This document shows positions 1-7,811 of a stretch of DNA of 64,000 bases, piece after piece. The stretch spans positions 1 to 64,000 of the forward strand of contig NZ_PYMB01000022.1 of NCBI RefSeq assembly GCF_003026455.1. Direction: 5' to 3'. This stretch comes from Photobacterium rosenbergii. GTDB lineage: Bacteria; Pseudomonadota; Gammaproteobacteria; Enterobacterales; Vibrionaceae. Positions within the stretch are counted from its first letter, which is position 1. Each line of letters begins with the position of its first letter. A program made the position numbers and the translations under genes. The notes under the pieces were generated by a model. It was not told the DNA's origin. It saw only the letters and a program-made list of their open reading frames with translations, and did not search any database.

Positions 1-4
1 AGAT

Positions 5-36
5 ACAAAAAAGGCCCAGTCTTTCGACTGAGCCTT
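5..36 (-). terminator. Rho-independent terminator of the tRNA unit
   Basis: On the minus strand an 11-bp stem with one mismatch (positions 11-21 with 26-36) closes a 4-base loop and is followed by a run of Ts (the A run at 7-12 of the + strand). It lies just after tRNA-Asp and should end that transcript. Confidence 0.85.
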
Positions 37-44
37 CAGTGTAG

Positions 45-121
45 TGGCGGAGCGGACGGGACTCGAACCCGCGACCCCCGGCGTGACAGGCCGGTATTCT
101 AACCAACTGAACTACCGCTCC
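45..121 (-). tRNA. tRNA-Asp (anticodon GTC)
   Basis: The reverse complement folds as a 77-nt tRNA with an encoded CCA end. The acceptor stem is GGAGCGG/CCGCTCC, the T arm carries GGTTCGAGTCC and the anticodon loop is CTGTCAC, so the anticodon is GTC. It is the last gene of the minus-strand tRNA unit, followed closely by a strong terminator. Confidence 0.96.
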
Positions 122-163
122 AATTCTGTATGAAACCCGGCATAAAGCCCAATTTCTAGAATC

Positions 164-212
164 TGGTGGAGACGCTCTGGGTATGGAGGATTTGAACCCT
201 ACTTACCCAGAA
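164..212 (-). pseudogene. tRNA-derived remnant between tRNA-Ser and tRNA-Asp
   Basis: In the spacer between two intact tRNAs, the minus strand has a T-arm-like element (GGGTTCAAATCC) enclosed by a perfect 8-bp helix (TCTGGGTA/TACCCAGA) and followed 12 bases later by a CCA. No D arm or anticodon arm of a normal tRNA can be drawn. It looks like a decayed or truncated tRNA gene that still resembles an acceptor/T-arm minihelix. It could instead be a processing signal; this is a reading of the fold by eye. Confidence 0.45.
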
Positions 213-249
213 GGTCAAATAACCAGTATTACTACTGACTATTGAAATG

Positions 250-340
250 TGGCGGAGAGATAGGGATTTGAACCCTAGATACGCTATTAACGTATGCCGG
301 TTTTCAAGACCGGTGCTTTCAACCACTCAGCCATCTCTCC
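250..340 (-). tRNA. tRNA-Ser (anticodon TGA)
   Basis: The reverse complement gives a 91-nt type II tRNA with a long variable arm, encoded CCA, acceptor stem GGAGAGA/TCTCTCC and anticodon loop CTTGAAA, giving anticodon TGA. The length and large variable arm fit serine. It is the promoter-proximal gene of the unit. Confidence 0.95.
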
Positions 341-353
341 GTAAGTGCGGCGT

Positions 354-382
354 ATATTAATCGTAAGGGTTGGGTTTGTAAA
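354..382 (-). promoter_or_regulatory. Sigma-70 promoter of the tRNA unit
   Basis: On the minus strand TTTACA (377-382) and TAATAT (354-359) are separated by exactly 17 bases and followed by a GC-rich discriminator (ACGCCGCAC) a few bases before tRNA-Ser. GC-rich discriminators are typical of stringently controlled stable-RNA promoters. Confidence 0.75.
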
Positions 383-505
383 CCCATCAATGATTCAAGT
401 GCTTATATATTCAACAAAAACAACAAATATCAGCAAAAAACAGACTGTTTAACGGGGTTTCCTCCGCTTCACCTCAGAAGTTGAACTCAATAACCCAATC
501 ACAGG

Positions 506-534
506 CTGGATTTTCCCTCACCAACTGGACTTTT
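506..534 (-). promoter_or_regulatory. Two candidate AraC/YijO-type half sites upstream of frwC
   Basis: CTGGACTTTT (525-534) is the reverse complement of the AAAAGTCCAG motif found again at 633-642 and 3455-3464; CTGGATTTT (506-514) is a near copy 19 bp away. The motif appears only around the two frw transcription units, so the YijO-like regulator encoded between them is the obvious candidate ligand. The assignment is inference. Confidence 0.45.
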
Positions 535-575
535 AATACATCACGCTCACGTCAACCTCCTTGCAGGCATGATTT

Positions 576-591
576 AGTGATCGCCCTCACT
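576..591. promoter_or_regulatory. Candidate CRP-cAMP site upstream of frwC
   Basis: GTGA-N6-TCAC with perfect 4-bp arms (577-590), flanked by A and T, matches the core of the CRP consensus. A catabolite-control site upstream of a sugar PTS is expected, but the outer consensus positions (TGTGA/TCACA) are only partly met. Confidence 0.5.
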
Positions 592-629
592 GTTGGCCTG
601 AGAGCTAAATCACATCTCATTTCGTAGGG

Positions 630-642
630 TACAAAAGTCCAG
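630..642 (+). promoter_or_regulatory. Repeated motif TACAAAAGTCCAG upstream of frwC
   Basis: Thirteen bases identical to those at 3452-3464 upstream of frwD. Both copies lie in the same orientation before a PTS gene, about 155 and 95 bp from the start codons. They probably bind the AraC-family regulator encoded at 2420-3262. Confidence 0.55.
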
Positions 643-797
643 CTAATGGCCTATTTATCCAATAGTTTCGTCATGTTGACCGTCCCATAATTACAGCCAT
701 CCAGACAACAATCTGTCTTAGAACATCGCTCAACCCTATTGCGTTGGCTGCCAAGCCAACTAAAAAAATAAACCATAAATACATGGAGTAATTCACA

Positions 798-1859
798 ATG
801 AAAAGCCAACTGTCAGTGTTAAAAAGACACTTATTGACGGGTACCAGCCACATGCTCCCCTTCGTTGTCGCCGGCGGGGTATTACTTGCCCTGTCAGTGA
901 TGCTTGGGGGTAAAGGTGCCGTACCGGAAGGCGTATTCCTTGAAGGCCTATGGGATATGGGTATCGCCGGTTTTACCCTTTTTGTCCCAGTACTCGGCGG
1001 CTATATCGCCTACTCGATTGCCGACCGCCCAGCATTAGCACCGGGTATGATTGGCGCTTACCTCGCTAACCAAGTACAAGCTGGCTTCCTTGGTGCCATC
1101 GTAGTTGGTTTCATTGCAGGCTATGTTGTCCTGCAGCTTAAGCGTATTCCGTTATCCAACAAGCTCAAAGCCATCTCAACCTACTTTATCCTGCCTATCG
1201 GCGGCACCTTTATTGTCTCTGGCTTGGTGATCTGGGTGATCGGCACACCCATCGCCATGGCGATGGAAAGCATGAACCTATGGCTTCAGGGTATGGCAGG
1301 TGCCTCCAAAGCCTTCTTAGGTATGGTGCTCGGCGGCATGACTGCTTTTGACATGGGTGGCCCAATCAACAAAGTCGCGACCTTGTTCGCCCAAACCCAA
1401 GTCGGAACCCAACCATGGCTGATGGGTGGTGTTGGTATCGCTATCTGTGTGCCGCCATTGGGTATGTTCCTAGCAACACTGCTTTCACCAAAGCGCTACA
1501 CCGACGAAGAGCGCGAAGCGGGTAAAGCCGCTGGCATTATGGGCTGTATCGGTATCACCGAAGGGGCAATTCCTTTTGCCGCTGCCGACCCGATGCGCGT
1601 ACTTCCATCTATCGTGGTTGGCGGTATGGTCGGTAACGTCGTCGGCTTCATGTTCAACGTCCTTAACCATGCGCCATGGGGTGGCCTGATTGTCCTACCC
1701 GTTGTGGACGGACGCGTGTTCTACATCGTCGGTATTGCCGCCGGTGCCCTGACCACCGCCCTAATGGTCAACGCTTTGAAAAAACCTATCGAACAACGTC
1801 AAGACGCCAAAGTTGAAGATGACTCGGCGGAAGACACCCTTGAATTAGATTTCGAATAA
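798..1859 (+). CDS. frwC: Fructose-like PTS permease EIIC component (FrwC type)
   Basis: This is the membrane-embedded sugar-translocating subunit of a phosphotransferase system of the fructose-mannitol family; it takes up a hexose-like sugar while the EIIB partner phosphorylates it. The 353-residue protein is a run of about nine hydrophobic segments and contains the family signature GITEGAIPFAAADP near residue 252. Length and lack of fused EIIA/EIIB domains match stand-alone FrwC/FryC proteins of about 355-360 residues. GGAG sits 9 bases before the ATG. The EIIB gene follows 21 bp downstream. The acidic C-terminal tail is poorly conserved. True substrate is unknown even for the E. coli Frw system. 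Confidence 0.88.
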   Translation: MKSQLSVLKRHLLTGTSHMLPFVVAGGVLLALSVMLGGKGAVPEGVFLEGLWDMGIAGFTLFVPVLGGYIAYSIADRPALAPGMIGAYLANQVQAGFLGAIVVGFIAGYVVLQLKRIPLSNKLKAISTYFILPIGGTFIVSGLVIWVIGTPIAMAMESMNLWLQGMAGASKAFLGMVLGGMTAFDMGGPINKVATLFAQTQVGTQPWLMGGVGIAICVPPLGMFLATLLSPKRYTDEEREAGKAAGIMGCIGITEGAIPFAAADPMRVLPSIVVGGMVGNVVGFMFNVLNHAPWGGLIVLPVVDGRVFYIVGIAAGALTTALMVNALKKPIEQRQDAKVEDDSAEDTLELDFE

Positions 1860-1880
1860 CAATATTTCGGGAGAAACAAC

Positions 1881-2195
1881 ATGAAACTACTAGGCGTAAC
1901 ATCTTGCCCATCGGGCGTTGCCCACACTTACATGGCAGCAGAAGCTCTAGAAACAGCCGCCAAAGCCAAAGGCTGGGAAGTCAAAATCGAAACCCAGGGC
2001 TCTATCGGAATTGAAAATGAAATCTTGTCAGCCGAAGTGGAGAATGCAGATATCGTTATCCTGACCAAAGATATCGCAATCAAAAATGAAGAGCGCTTCA
2101 AGGGCAAGAAAATCGTTAGGGTCGGAGTGGCAGATGCCGTGAAGAAAGCCCCGCAAATTATGGATAAAATCGAAGCGCACCTCGCTTCAGCTTAA
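1881..2195 (+). CDS. frwB: PTS fructose-like EIIB component (FrwB type)
   Basis: A 104-residue cytoplasmic EIIB domain that accepts phosphate from EIIA and passes it to the sugar bound by EIIC. The phosphocysteine is Cys9 in the signature TSCPSGVAHTYMAAE, and the IETQGS segment that follows is typical of the fructose family. It is a stand-alone domain, as in the E. coli frw and fry loci. The gene has its own GGGAG ribosome site and lies in one operon with the EIIC gene. A perfect hairpin follows it. Confidence 0.9.
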   Translation: MKLLGVTSCPSGVAHTYMAAEALETAAKAKGWEVKIETQGSIGIENEILSAEVENADIVILTKDIAIKNEERFKGKKIVRVGVADAVKKAPQIMDKIEAHLASA

Positions 2196-2206
2196 ATCCT
2201 CACAAC

Positions 2207-2236
2207 AATGCCTTGGCCTTAAACAGCCAAGGCATT
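2207..2236 (+). terminator. Hairpin after frwCB
   Basis: Perfect 11-bp inverted repeat AATGCCTTGGC/GCCAAGGCATT with an 8-base loop, 12 bases after the frwB stop. It lacks a T run, so it may be a 3' stabilising hairpin or partial terminator rather than a full intrinsic terminator. Confidence 0.5.
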
Positions 2237-2419
2237 GGCACATAACGACGTCGAAAAATGATACCTACTCAACAGTTTACAGAATATCATTTCGAGGAGG
2301 TAGATATTAGAGTGGTATCATATAAACGGTTAGTCTTCAGTAAGTTATATGTTTTCAGAACTAGCCTTTCTTTTTTGATAACACTACGCCAGTGGCGAGT
2401 GATTGGGTAGATGTAAACC

Positions 2420-3262
2420 ATGAAGCAAACCTTCGCTGATCTCCTCGACAATGTCATTTCCGACAGTACTTCTTTTAATACCATCTGGTTTGCCGGCGAT
2501 GATATCCCACCTCCCGAAGCCAGCTACCAGGTCAACTTTCCGCGTTTGGAACTGGTCTTCAATGGCCAGTACGAAAACTTACTGGAAAGCCCAAAGCATC
2601 AAATTGAAAATATCCTACTCGGACCTGGTGATGCACTTTTTATCCCGGCCAACGCCTGGAACAAGCCGAGTTGGGACAAAGAGTGTTCGGTACTCAGCCT
2701 GCTCTTTGGCAAAAGCCAACTCGGCTTCAGCCTTGTCAGCAAGCATGAAAACGAGGAAGGCTTCTACGACGTGGTCAAATACAGTGTGCCGCAAAGAACC
2801 GGCCGGGCTATCGACCATATTCTGACTGCGCTATCTACCCTCGCCTACGAGAAGCAAAAGCAGCCTGCCGATAAGTTCCTATTGCTTGCACTGCTCAGTT
2901 ATTGCAAAGACATGCTGGCCCAACCGTCAGAAGATACAAGCCGTCGCAGCGAAGACATGTTCAAGGGGATCTGTATTTACGTGCAGGAGAACTTCCACCG
3001 CAATATCAACCGTAATACCGTGGCGGCGCGTTTCAATATCTCACCGAACCATTTGTCGCGGCTTTTCCGGCAGGAGGGGCACATGCGATTTGCCGATTAC
3101 ATATCCTGGGTAAGGCTGGAGCGCGCCAAATTCATGCTCAAGCGCTACAACTTCCGCCTTGAAGAAGTGGCCCAGCGCTGCGGCTACCACGACCCCAATT
3201 ATTTCTGCCGGGTATTCAAGCGCAAAACAGGGAAAACCCCGACAGAATATCGCTGCCATTAA
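2420..3262 (+). CDS. AraC-family regulator, YijO-like, of the frw locus
   Basis: A 280-residue transcription regulator. The N-terminal two thirds looks like an AraC-type cupin ligand-binding domain; the C-terminal ~100 residues carry two helix-turn-helix units (NRNTVAARFNISPNHLSRLF and the segment around RLEEVAQRCGYHDPNYFCRVFKR). E. coli yijO, an AraC gene of similar size, also sits in the frw locus, which supports a shared local role. It lies between the frwCB and frwD-frwA units, both preceded by the AAAAGTCCAG motif, so it probably controls both. The ribosome site is weak. Ligand is unknown, perhaps the incoming sugar phosphate. Confidence 0.82.
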   Translation: MKQTFADLLDNVISDSTSFNTIWFAGDDIPPPEASYQVNFPRLELVFNGQYENLLESPKHQIENILLGPGDALFIPANAWNKPSWDKECSVLSLLFGKSQLGFSLVSKHENEEGFYDVVKYSVPQRTGRAIDHILTALSTLAYEKQKQPADKFLLLALLSYCKDMLAQPSEDTSRRSEDMFKGICIYVQENFHRNINRNTVAARFNISPNHLSRLFRQEGHMRFADYISWVRLERAKFMLKRYNFRLEEVAQRCGYHDPNYFCRVFKRKTGKTPTEYRCH

Positions 3263-3451
3263 TGACAGCAGAAAGCTATGCCAAACTATGCCCCCGGGCA
3301 AGGTAGCCTTAAAAATGCTAATCCCAACAGGGAGTGGACCATGTATTACCGCTCCCTATAGGTTACACAAACCGCTCCCGACCGTTATTACACGGTAATC
3401 ACATAAGATCGACCGCAAAATGAGAGACTTATCACGCTTATAAATGGGCGC

Positions 3452-3464
3452 TACAAAAGTCCAG
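3452..3464 (+). promoter_or_regulatory. Second copy of TACAAAAGTCCAG, upstream of frwD
   Basis: Identical 13-mer to 630-642, with similar flanks (GTAAAGG here, CTAATGG there). It lies about 95 bp before frwD and is the likely binding site of the YijO-like regulator for the second PTS unit. Confidence 0.55.
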
Positions 3465-3545
3465 TAAAGGGTTGTTTTCTCTTCTACCGCCATCACTTGC
3501 CTCTCCTTATAGTAATGACATAAAGAGTTAAAACGATTGGAGAAA

Positions 3546-3860
3546 ATGATGAGAGTGGTCGCAATTACAGCTTGCCCAACCGGTATTGCCCATACCTACA
3601 TGGCCGCCGACAAATTAATCGAAACCGCCAAGAAACTCGGCATTAGCATCAAAGTTGAAACCCAGGGCGCCATGGGGATTGAAAACCGCCTCAGCGAACA
3701 AGATATCGCACGGGCCGATGTCGTCGTCCTCGCCGCCGATATTAATATCGAACAGAGTGCCCGATTCAAGAACCATCGTTGCCTCGAAGTCACTATCCAA
3801 GATGCCCTACAGCGTCCTCGCCGGGTATTCTCTCAATGTCAGCAGCTGTTAGCGCATTAA
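3546..3860 (+). CDS. frwD: Second PTS fructose-like EIIB component (FrwD type)
   Basis: A second stand-alone EIIB domain of about 104 residues with phosphocysteine in TACPTGIAHTYMAAD near the N-terminus and the IKVETQGAMG segment. Two ATGs in tandem (3546, 3549) follow GGAG; either is plausible, and a TTG further upstream is less likely because it overlaps the ribosome site. Frw-type systems usually carry two EIIBs; the role of the second is not established. It is followed 19 bp later by the multiphosphoryl transfer protein and probably co-transcribed with it. Confidence 0.85.
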   Translation: MMRVVAITACPTGIAHTYMAADKLIETAKKLGISIKVETQGAMGIENRLSEQDIARADVVVLAADINIEQSARFKNHRCLEVTIQDALQRPRRVFSQCQQLLAH

Positions 3861-3879
3861 TTACAAGGCAGTCGTACCC

Positions 3880-6381
3880 ATGAAACACCAATTTGCTTTC
3901 CGTTGTGAACTACCCAATGGTATCCATGCCCGCCCGGCAACACATCTCGAAAAAGCCTGCGGCCGGTTTGATTGCCAAATTACACTAGTGAACCACCGCA
4001 ACAATCACCAAGGTGATGCCAAAAGTGTGTTGTCTCTTGTCGGCACAGATACGTTGTTCAATGATAACTGCACACTAATCTTCGAGGGCTCAGACAGCGA
4101 ACAAGCCAGTCACGTGCTTGAAGGGTTTATTCACAACGAATTTCCCCATTGTGATGAAGCCCTCGCAAGCGAAGACAATAACGAAGCGTTTCCACTGCCC
4201 CAATCACTAATGCGCCACCAGCCTACATTACTGCAAGGTAAGCGGCTTGCTTCTGGGTTAGGCCAAGGTAAGCTCGTTAAATTTACCCACAGCGACCTCA
4301 ACCGATTCGCCACAATAACTGACAATACGGGCTGCAACAGCGAGGCAGAACGCTTCTCCAATGCCCACCGGCAAGTTACCAAACACCTCTCTGAAACTGC
4401 AGCAACAGCATCCCTACAGGAAAAAGAAATACTGACCGCCCACCTTGCTATCTTAAACGACAGCAACTTTACCGGTGGCGTCACCGAGCTACTGGGCAGC
4501 CACACCACGGCTAATGCCATATTGGCGACTGTCGATAAGCTAAGTGCGCAGCTGGAGCAATCAGCAAGTACGTACTTACGCGAGCGTGTATTGGATATCA
4601 GGGATGTGGCAGAACAGGTGCTAATAGCGGCCTATCCAGAGATACAATGTCAGCGCGATTTTGAACTGACCGAGCCTTGCATCCTCTTTGCCAAAGACCT
4701 GACTCCGAGCCAGTTTATCGGTTTGGATAAACACTATTTGCAGGGGTTGGTACTTACTCATGCAGGTAGCACCTCACACACAGTGATCCTTGCGCGGGCT
4801 TTTGGCATCCCGACCCTATCAGGAATTACCGCCGAGCAGTGCCGATCAGCCTTGAATACACCCGTATATATTGACGCCCAACTAAGCGTGCTGGCGACTG
4901 ATTGCACCGAGCCTGTCCAGCGCTACTTCCAACGCGCAATCATGCTTAACCAGCAGGAACATAAGCAGAAACAGCAGTTTATCCACCGGCCAGCCATCAC
5001 CAATGATGGCCACCATGTGGAAATTGCCGCAAACATTGCTTGCTCAGTAGAAGCCTCTGCTGCGTTTGCCAATGGCGCAGAGGGCATTGGCCTATTCAGA
5101 ACCGAAATGCTGTTTATGGATCGCCAATCGGCCCCTGATGAAAATGAACAATACGAACACTACAGCGAAGTACTAAAAGCCGCTAACGGAAAGCCTGTGA
5201 TCATTCGTACTATGGATATCGGCGGCGACAAACCGATTGATTACCTCAACCTGCCCCATGAGACTAACCCGTTCTTAGGTTACCGTGCGGTTAGGATATA
5301 CCCACAGTTCGAGCAACTGTTCCGCACCCAACTACAGGCAATACTACGCGCATCCGTCTTTGGCAACACCAAGATTATGATCCCGATGATCCAGAGCATT
5401 GAAGAGATACGCTGGGTTAAGCAGCAACTGGAATATGTCAAAGCCGAACTTGATAACAGCAATATTGCCTACTCTGCGCAGGTACAACTTGGGATCATGG
5501 TCGAGGTGCCTTCAGTGGCTTTCATCATTGACCAGTTCTGTCAGGAGGTCGATTTCTTTAGTATCGGCTCCAATGATATGACCCAATACCTGTTAGCTGT
5601 TGATAGGGATAACGAGCAAGTTTCCCACCTCTACAACAGCTTAGCGCCTGCCTTCTTACGGATGCTAGGGCAAGTTGTTAAAACAGCACACGATCACGGG
5701 CGCTGGGTCGGCCTTTGCGGTGAGTTAGGTGCAGATACCAACGTATTGCCGTTAATGGTCGGCGCCGGGCTTGATGAAATTAGCATGAGCGCACCTAAAA
5801 TCACCACGGCAAAAGCTGCCCTTAATGGCTTAACACTTGCCCATTGCCAGCAGTTGTTCGAACAAGCCTGCCAATGCCCCACTATCGCAGATGTCACCGC
5901 CCTACTCGATAAAGCATCAGCAACCGGGCAAGACAAACCACTATTGGGTATCGATTGTGTATTCAAACATGCGGATTTTGCCAACAAAGAAGAGGCAGTA
6001 CAGGCATTGGTCGGCAATTTAGGCGTGCAAGGGCGTACTGACAACACCTACGCGTTAGAAGACGATATCTGGGCCCGTGAAGCAGTATTCTCAACCGGGC
6101 TCGGACACGGTTTTGCCATCCCGCATACCAAATCCGACAATATCCGCCATTCAAGCATCAGCATTGCCCAACTCAATTCACCAATTGACTGGCAATCCGA
6201 TGCGGGTGATGTTGATTTCATCATTATGCTTACCCTCAACAAAGAACAAGGTGACCAGCATATGCGGATCTTCTCTGGCTTGGCCCGCAAGCTGATCCAC
6301 CAGGATTTTCGCGATAAGTTGAGGAACTGCGGTGATGAAGCGGCGATGATCCAGATGCTAGAACAAGAACTCGCCTTATAA
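3880..6381 (+). CDS. frwA: Multiphosphoryl transfer protein: HPr - enzyme I - EIIA(Fru) (FrwA/PtsA type)
   Basis: An 833-residue fusion that carries the whole cytoplasmic phosphorelay from PEP to EIIB. Domains in order: HPr (residues 1-90, phospho-His16 in GIHARPAT); enzyme I (about 120-670) with active His300 in STSHTVILARAFGIP, the PEP-binding GIGLFRTEMLF segment and the conserved Cys in GLCGELGAD; EIIA of the fructose type at the C-terminus with His749 in GHGFAIPHTKS. Length equals that reported for E. coli PtsA/FrwA. With its own enzyme I and HPr, this PTS can run independently of the general PTS proteins. It follows frwD directly and ends before a strong terminator. Confidence 0.92.
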   Translation: MKHQFAFRCELPNGIHARPATHLEKACGRFDCQITLVNHRNNHQGDAKSVLSLVGTDTLFNDNCTLIFEGSDSEQASHVLEGFIHNEFPHCDEALASEDNNEAFPLPQSLMRHQPTLLQGKRLASGLGQGKLVKFTHSDLNRFATITDNTGCNSEAERFSNAHRQVTKHLSETAATASLQEKEILTAHLAILNDSNFTGGVTELLGSHTTANAILATVDKLSAQLEQSASTYLRERVLDIRDVAEQVLIAAYPEIQCQRDFELTEPCILFAKDLTPSQFIGLDKHYLQGLVLTHAGSTSHTVILARAFGIPTLSGITAEQCRSALNTPVYIDAQLSVLATDCTEPVQRYFQRAIMLNQQEHKQKQQFIHRPAITNDGHHVEIAANIACSVEASAAFANGAEGIGLFRTEMLFMDRQSAPDENEQYEHYSEVLKAANGKPVIIRTMDIGGDKPIDYLNLPHETNPFLGYRAVRIYPQFEQLFRTQLQAILRASVFGNTKIMIPMIQSIEEIRWVKQQLEYVKAELDNSNIAYSAQVQLGIMVEVPSVAFIIDQFCQEVDFFSIGSNDMTQYLLAVDRDNEQVSHLYNSLAPAFLRMLGQVVKTAHDHGRWVGLCGELGADTNVLPLMVGAGLDEISMSAPKITTAKAALNGLTLAHCQQLFEQACQCPTIADVTALLDKASATGQDKPLLGIDCVFKHADFANKEEAVQALVGNLGVQGRTDNTYALEDDIWAREAVFSTGLGHGFAIPHTKSDNIRHSSISIAQLNSPIDWQSDAGDVDFIIMLTLNKEQGDQHMRIFSGLARKLIHQDFRDKLRNCGDEAAMIQMLEQELAL

Positions 6382-6413
6382 CATCACTTTTCCCCAAGGA
6401 AAAACCTTAGCTT

Positions 6414-6450
6414 CCCCCTGATTCATTCGGACGGTCAGGGGGCTTTTTAT
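6414..6450 (+). terminator. Terminator of the frwD-frwA unit
   Basis: Perfect stem CCCCCTGA/TCAGGGGG (6414-6421 with 6435-6442) followed by CTTTTTATT, 32 bases after the frwA stop codon. Confidence 0.85.
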
Positions 6451-6546
6451 TGACCATTACCCCTACAGTAAAAATGGGTAACTAGCTGACACATTTACAT
6501 TATTTACAATTAGGGAAAATTATATTCCAATAAACGATATATAAAG

Positions 6547-6565
6547 TGATAAGCATTATCATTAG
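6547..6565. promoter_or_regulatory. Fur box upstream of the iron ABC operon
   Basis: The 19-bp sequence GTGATAAGCATTATCATTA closely matches the Fur consensus (GATAATGATAATCATTATC). It lies 37 bp before the binding-protein gene, where it would cover the promoter and repress in iron-replete cells. Confidence 0.8.
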
Positions 6566-6602
6566 CATGGCGATTCATATTTCTAACACATAATAATCAC
6601 CA

Positions 6603-7811
6603 ATGAATAAGTCACCCTTTTTGAGAACCTTGCTCACATCTTCCGTTATGCTTGCTTCGGCATGTGTTTCATCTGCTTCATTCGCTGATACTTTCCCGGT
6701 CACTGTGACTGATGTTGCTGGCCGAACCGTTACCATTGAGCAGCAACCACAGCATGTCGCCCTCTCTACCGGCCGTGTATTTCCGTTGTTGGAAATCATT
6801 TACCAGCAAGATGCGGCTGATCATCTCGTCGCTTGGCGCGATGACATGCGCCTCTCTGCGCCGAGCATGTATGCCAGCTATATCAAGGATTATCCGGAAC
6901 TGGCCGAGGTGATGAAAATCGGCAAAATCAAATCCGGGGAATTTGATGCCGAACGCTTTATCAATATGGATAACAAACCCGATGTGTTCGTGGTTGATAT
7001 CTCCAACATTGCCCTTGCACGGGAAAAAGGCCTACTCGACAAACTCGAAACGGCTGGCATCAAGGTGATTGCCATTGATTTCCGTGAAGATCCCATCAAA
7101 AACACTGTCAAATCTGTCACCAGTTTGGCTAAAGCACTAGGCAGAGAAGACCAAGGTGAGGCCTTTGCCGATTATTACCAACAGCACGTAAAGGCAATAG
7201 AGCAAACTGTTGCCAACCTGCCAAATAGCGAATCAAGCAAAACGGTGTTTATCGAGCGTGCTGCCGGTTACGACGGGTCATGCTGCCAGACATTTGCAAC
7301 CGGTAACATGGGTGCCTATATCCCTTTCCTAAAGGCGACCAATATTGCTGATAAGCCACTGAAAGGAGCCATCACCGGTAAGATGTCACCAGAGAGCGTC
7401 ATCGCCGCACGGCCTGATGTCTACATTATGCAAACGACCGGTTGGATTGATAAAAAAGGCAATGCGACCGCCGGGATCCCTCTGGGTTACTCCCCTATCA
7501 ATGAGGAAGCAATCAGCAAGGCTACCCAATCCCTCATGAATAGATCGTGGCTTAAAGCCGTCAGCGGCTACCAGAGCAAGGATGTGTATTCCATCTATAT
7601 GCCATTTTACAACTCGCCGTATAACCTAGTTGCAATGGAATACTTCGCCAAGTGGATCCATCCGGATCAATTTGCTTCTTTGGATCCCGAGAAAACCTTC
7701 GAAGAGATGAACCTCCGTTTTGCCAACCGCCAAGCCAGCGGCACTTTTGGCCAAAACAACTTTGAGGCTATTTCCAAGGGCGCTGCAAAGTCAAAAGGAG
7801 CGGCGAAGTGA
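6603..7811 (+). CDS. Iron-siderophore type ABC transporter, periplasmic binding protein
   Basis: A 402-residue exported binding protein of the FecB/BtuF-like helical-backbone class that would capture an iron chelate in the periplasm. Residues 1-28 form a signal peptide ending in SASFADT, followed by the typical VTDVAGRTVTIEQQPQHVAL opening. The protein is longer than most of its class (about 300-330) because of an insertion around residues 280-350, and it ends in a repeated KGAAKSKGAAK tail. The Fur box just upstream supports an iron-related substrate. It is first in a tightly overlapping three-gene operon with permease and ATPase. The exact chelate is not predictable here. Confidence 0.85.
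   Translation: MNKSPFLRTLLTSSVMLASACVSSASFADTFPVTVTDVAGRTVTIEQQPQHVALSTGRVFPLLEIIYQQDAADHLVAWRDDMRLSAPSMYASYIKDYPELAEVMKIGKIKSGEFDAERFINMDNKPDVFVVDISNIALAREKGLLDKLETAGIKVIAIDFREDPIKNTVKSVTSLAKALGREDQGEAFADYYQQHVKAIEQTVANLPNSESSKTVFIERAAGYDGSCCQTFATGNMGAYIPFLKATNIADKPLKGAITGKMSPESVIAARPDVYIMQTTGWIDKKGNATAGIPLGYSPINEEAISKATQSLMNRSWLKAVSGYQSKDVYSIYMPFYNSPYNLVAMEYFAKWIHPDQFASLDPEKTFEEMNLRFANRQASGTFGQNNFEAISKGAAKSKGAAK

Noticed and set aside
45..340. tRNA genes as attachment sites of an integrative element
   Set aside because: No integrase gene and no repeated tRNA 3' end is seen in the neighbouring sequence; the genes next to the tRNAs are an ordinary PTS locus.
743..760. GTTGGC/GCCAAC hairpin followed by an A-rich stretch before frwC
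   Set aside because: No T run and only six pairs; not convincing as a terminator, Cra site or riboswitch.
4131..4520. A 129-codon frame on the minus strand inside frwA
   Set aside because: It is fully antisense to a well-supported gene, lacks a ribosome site, and its composition mirrors the frwA codons.
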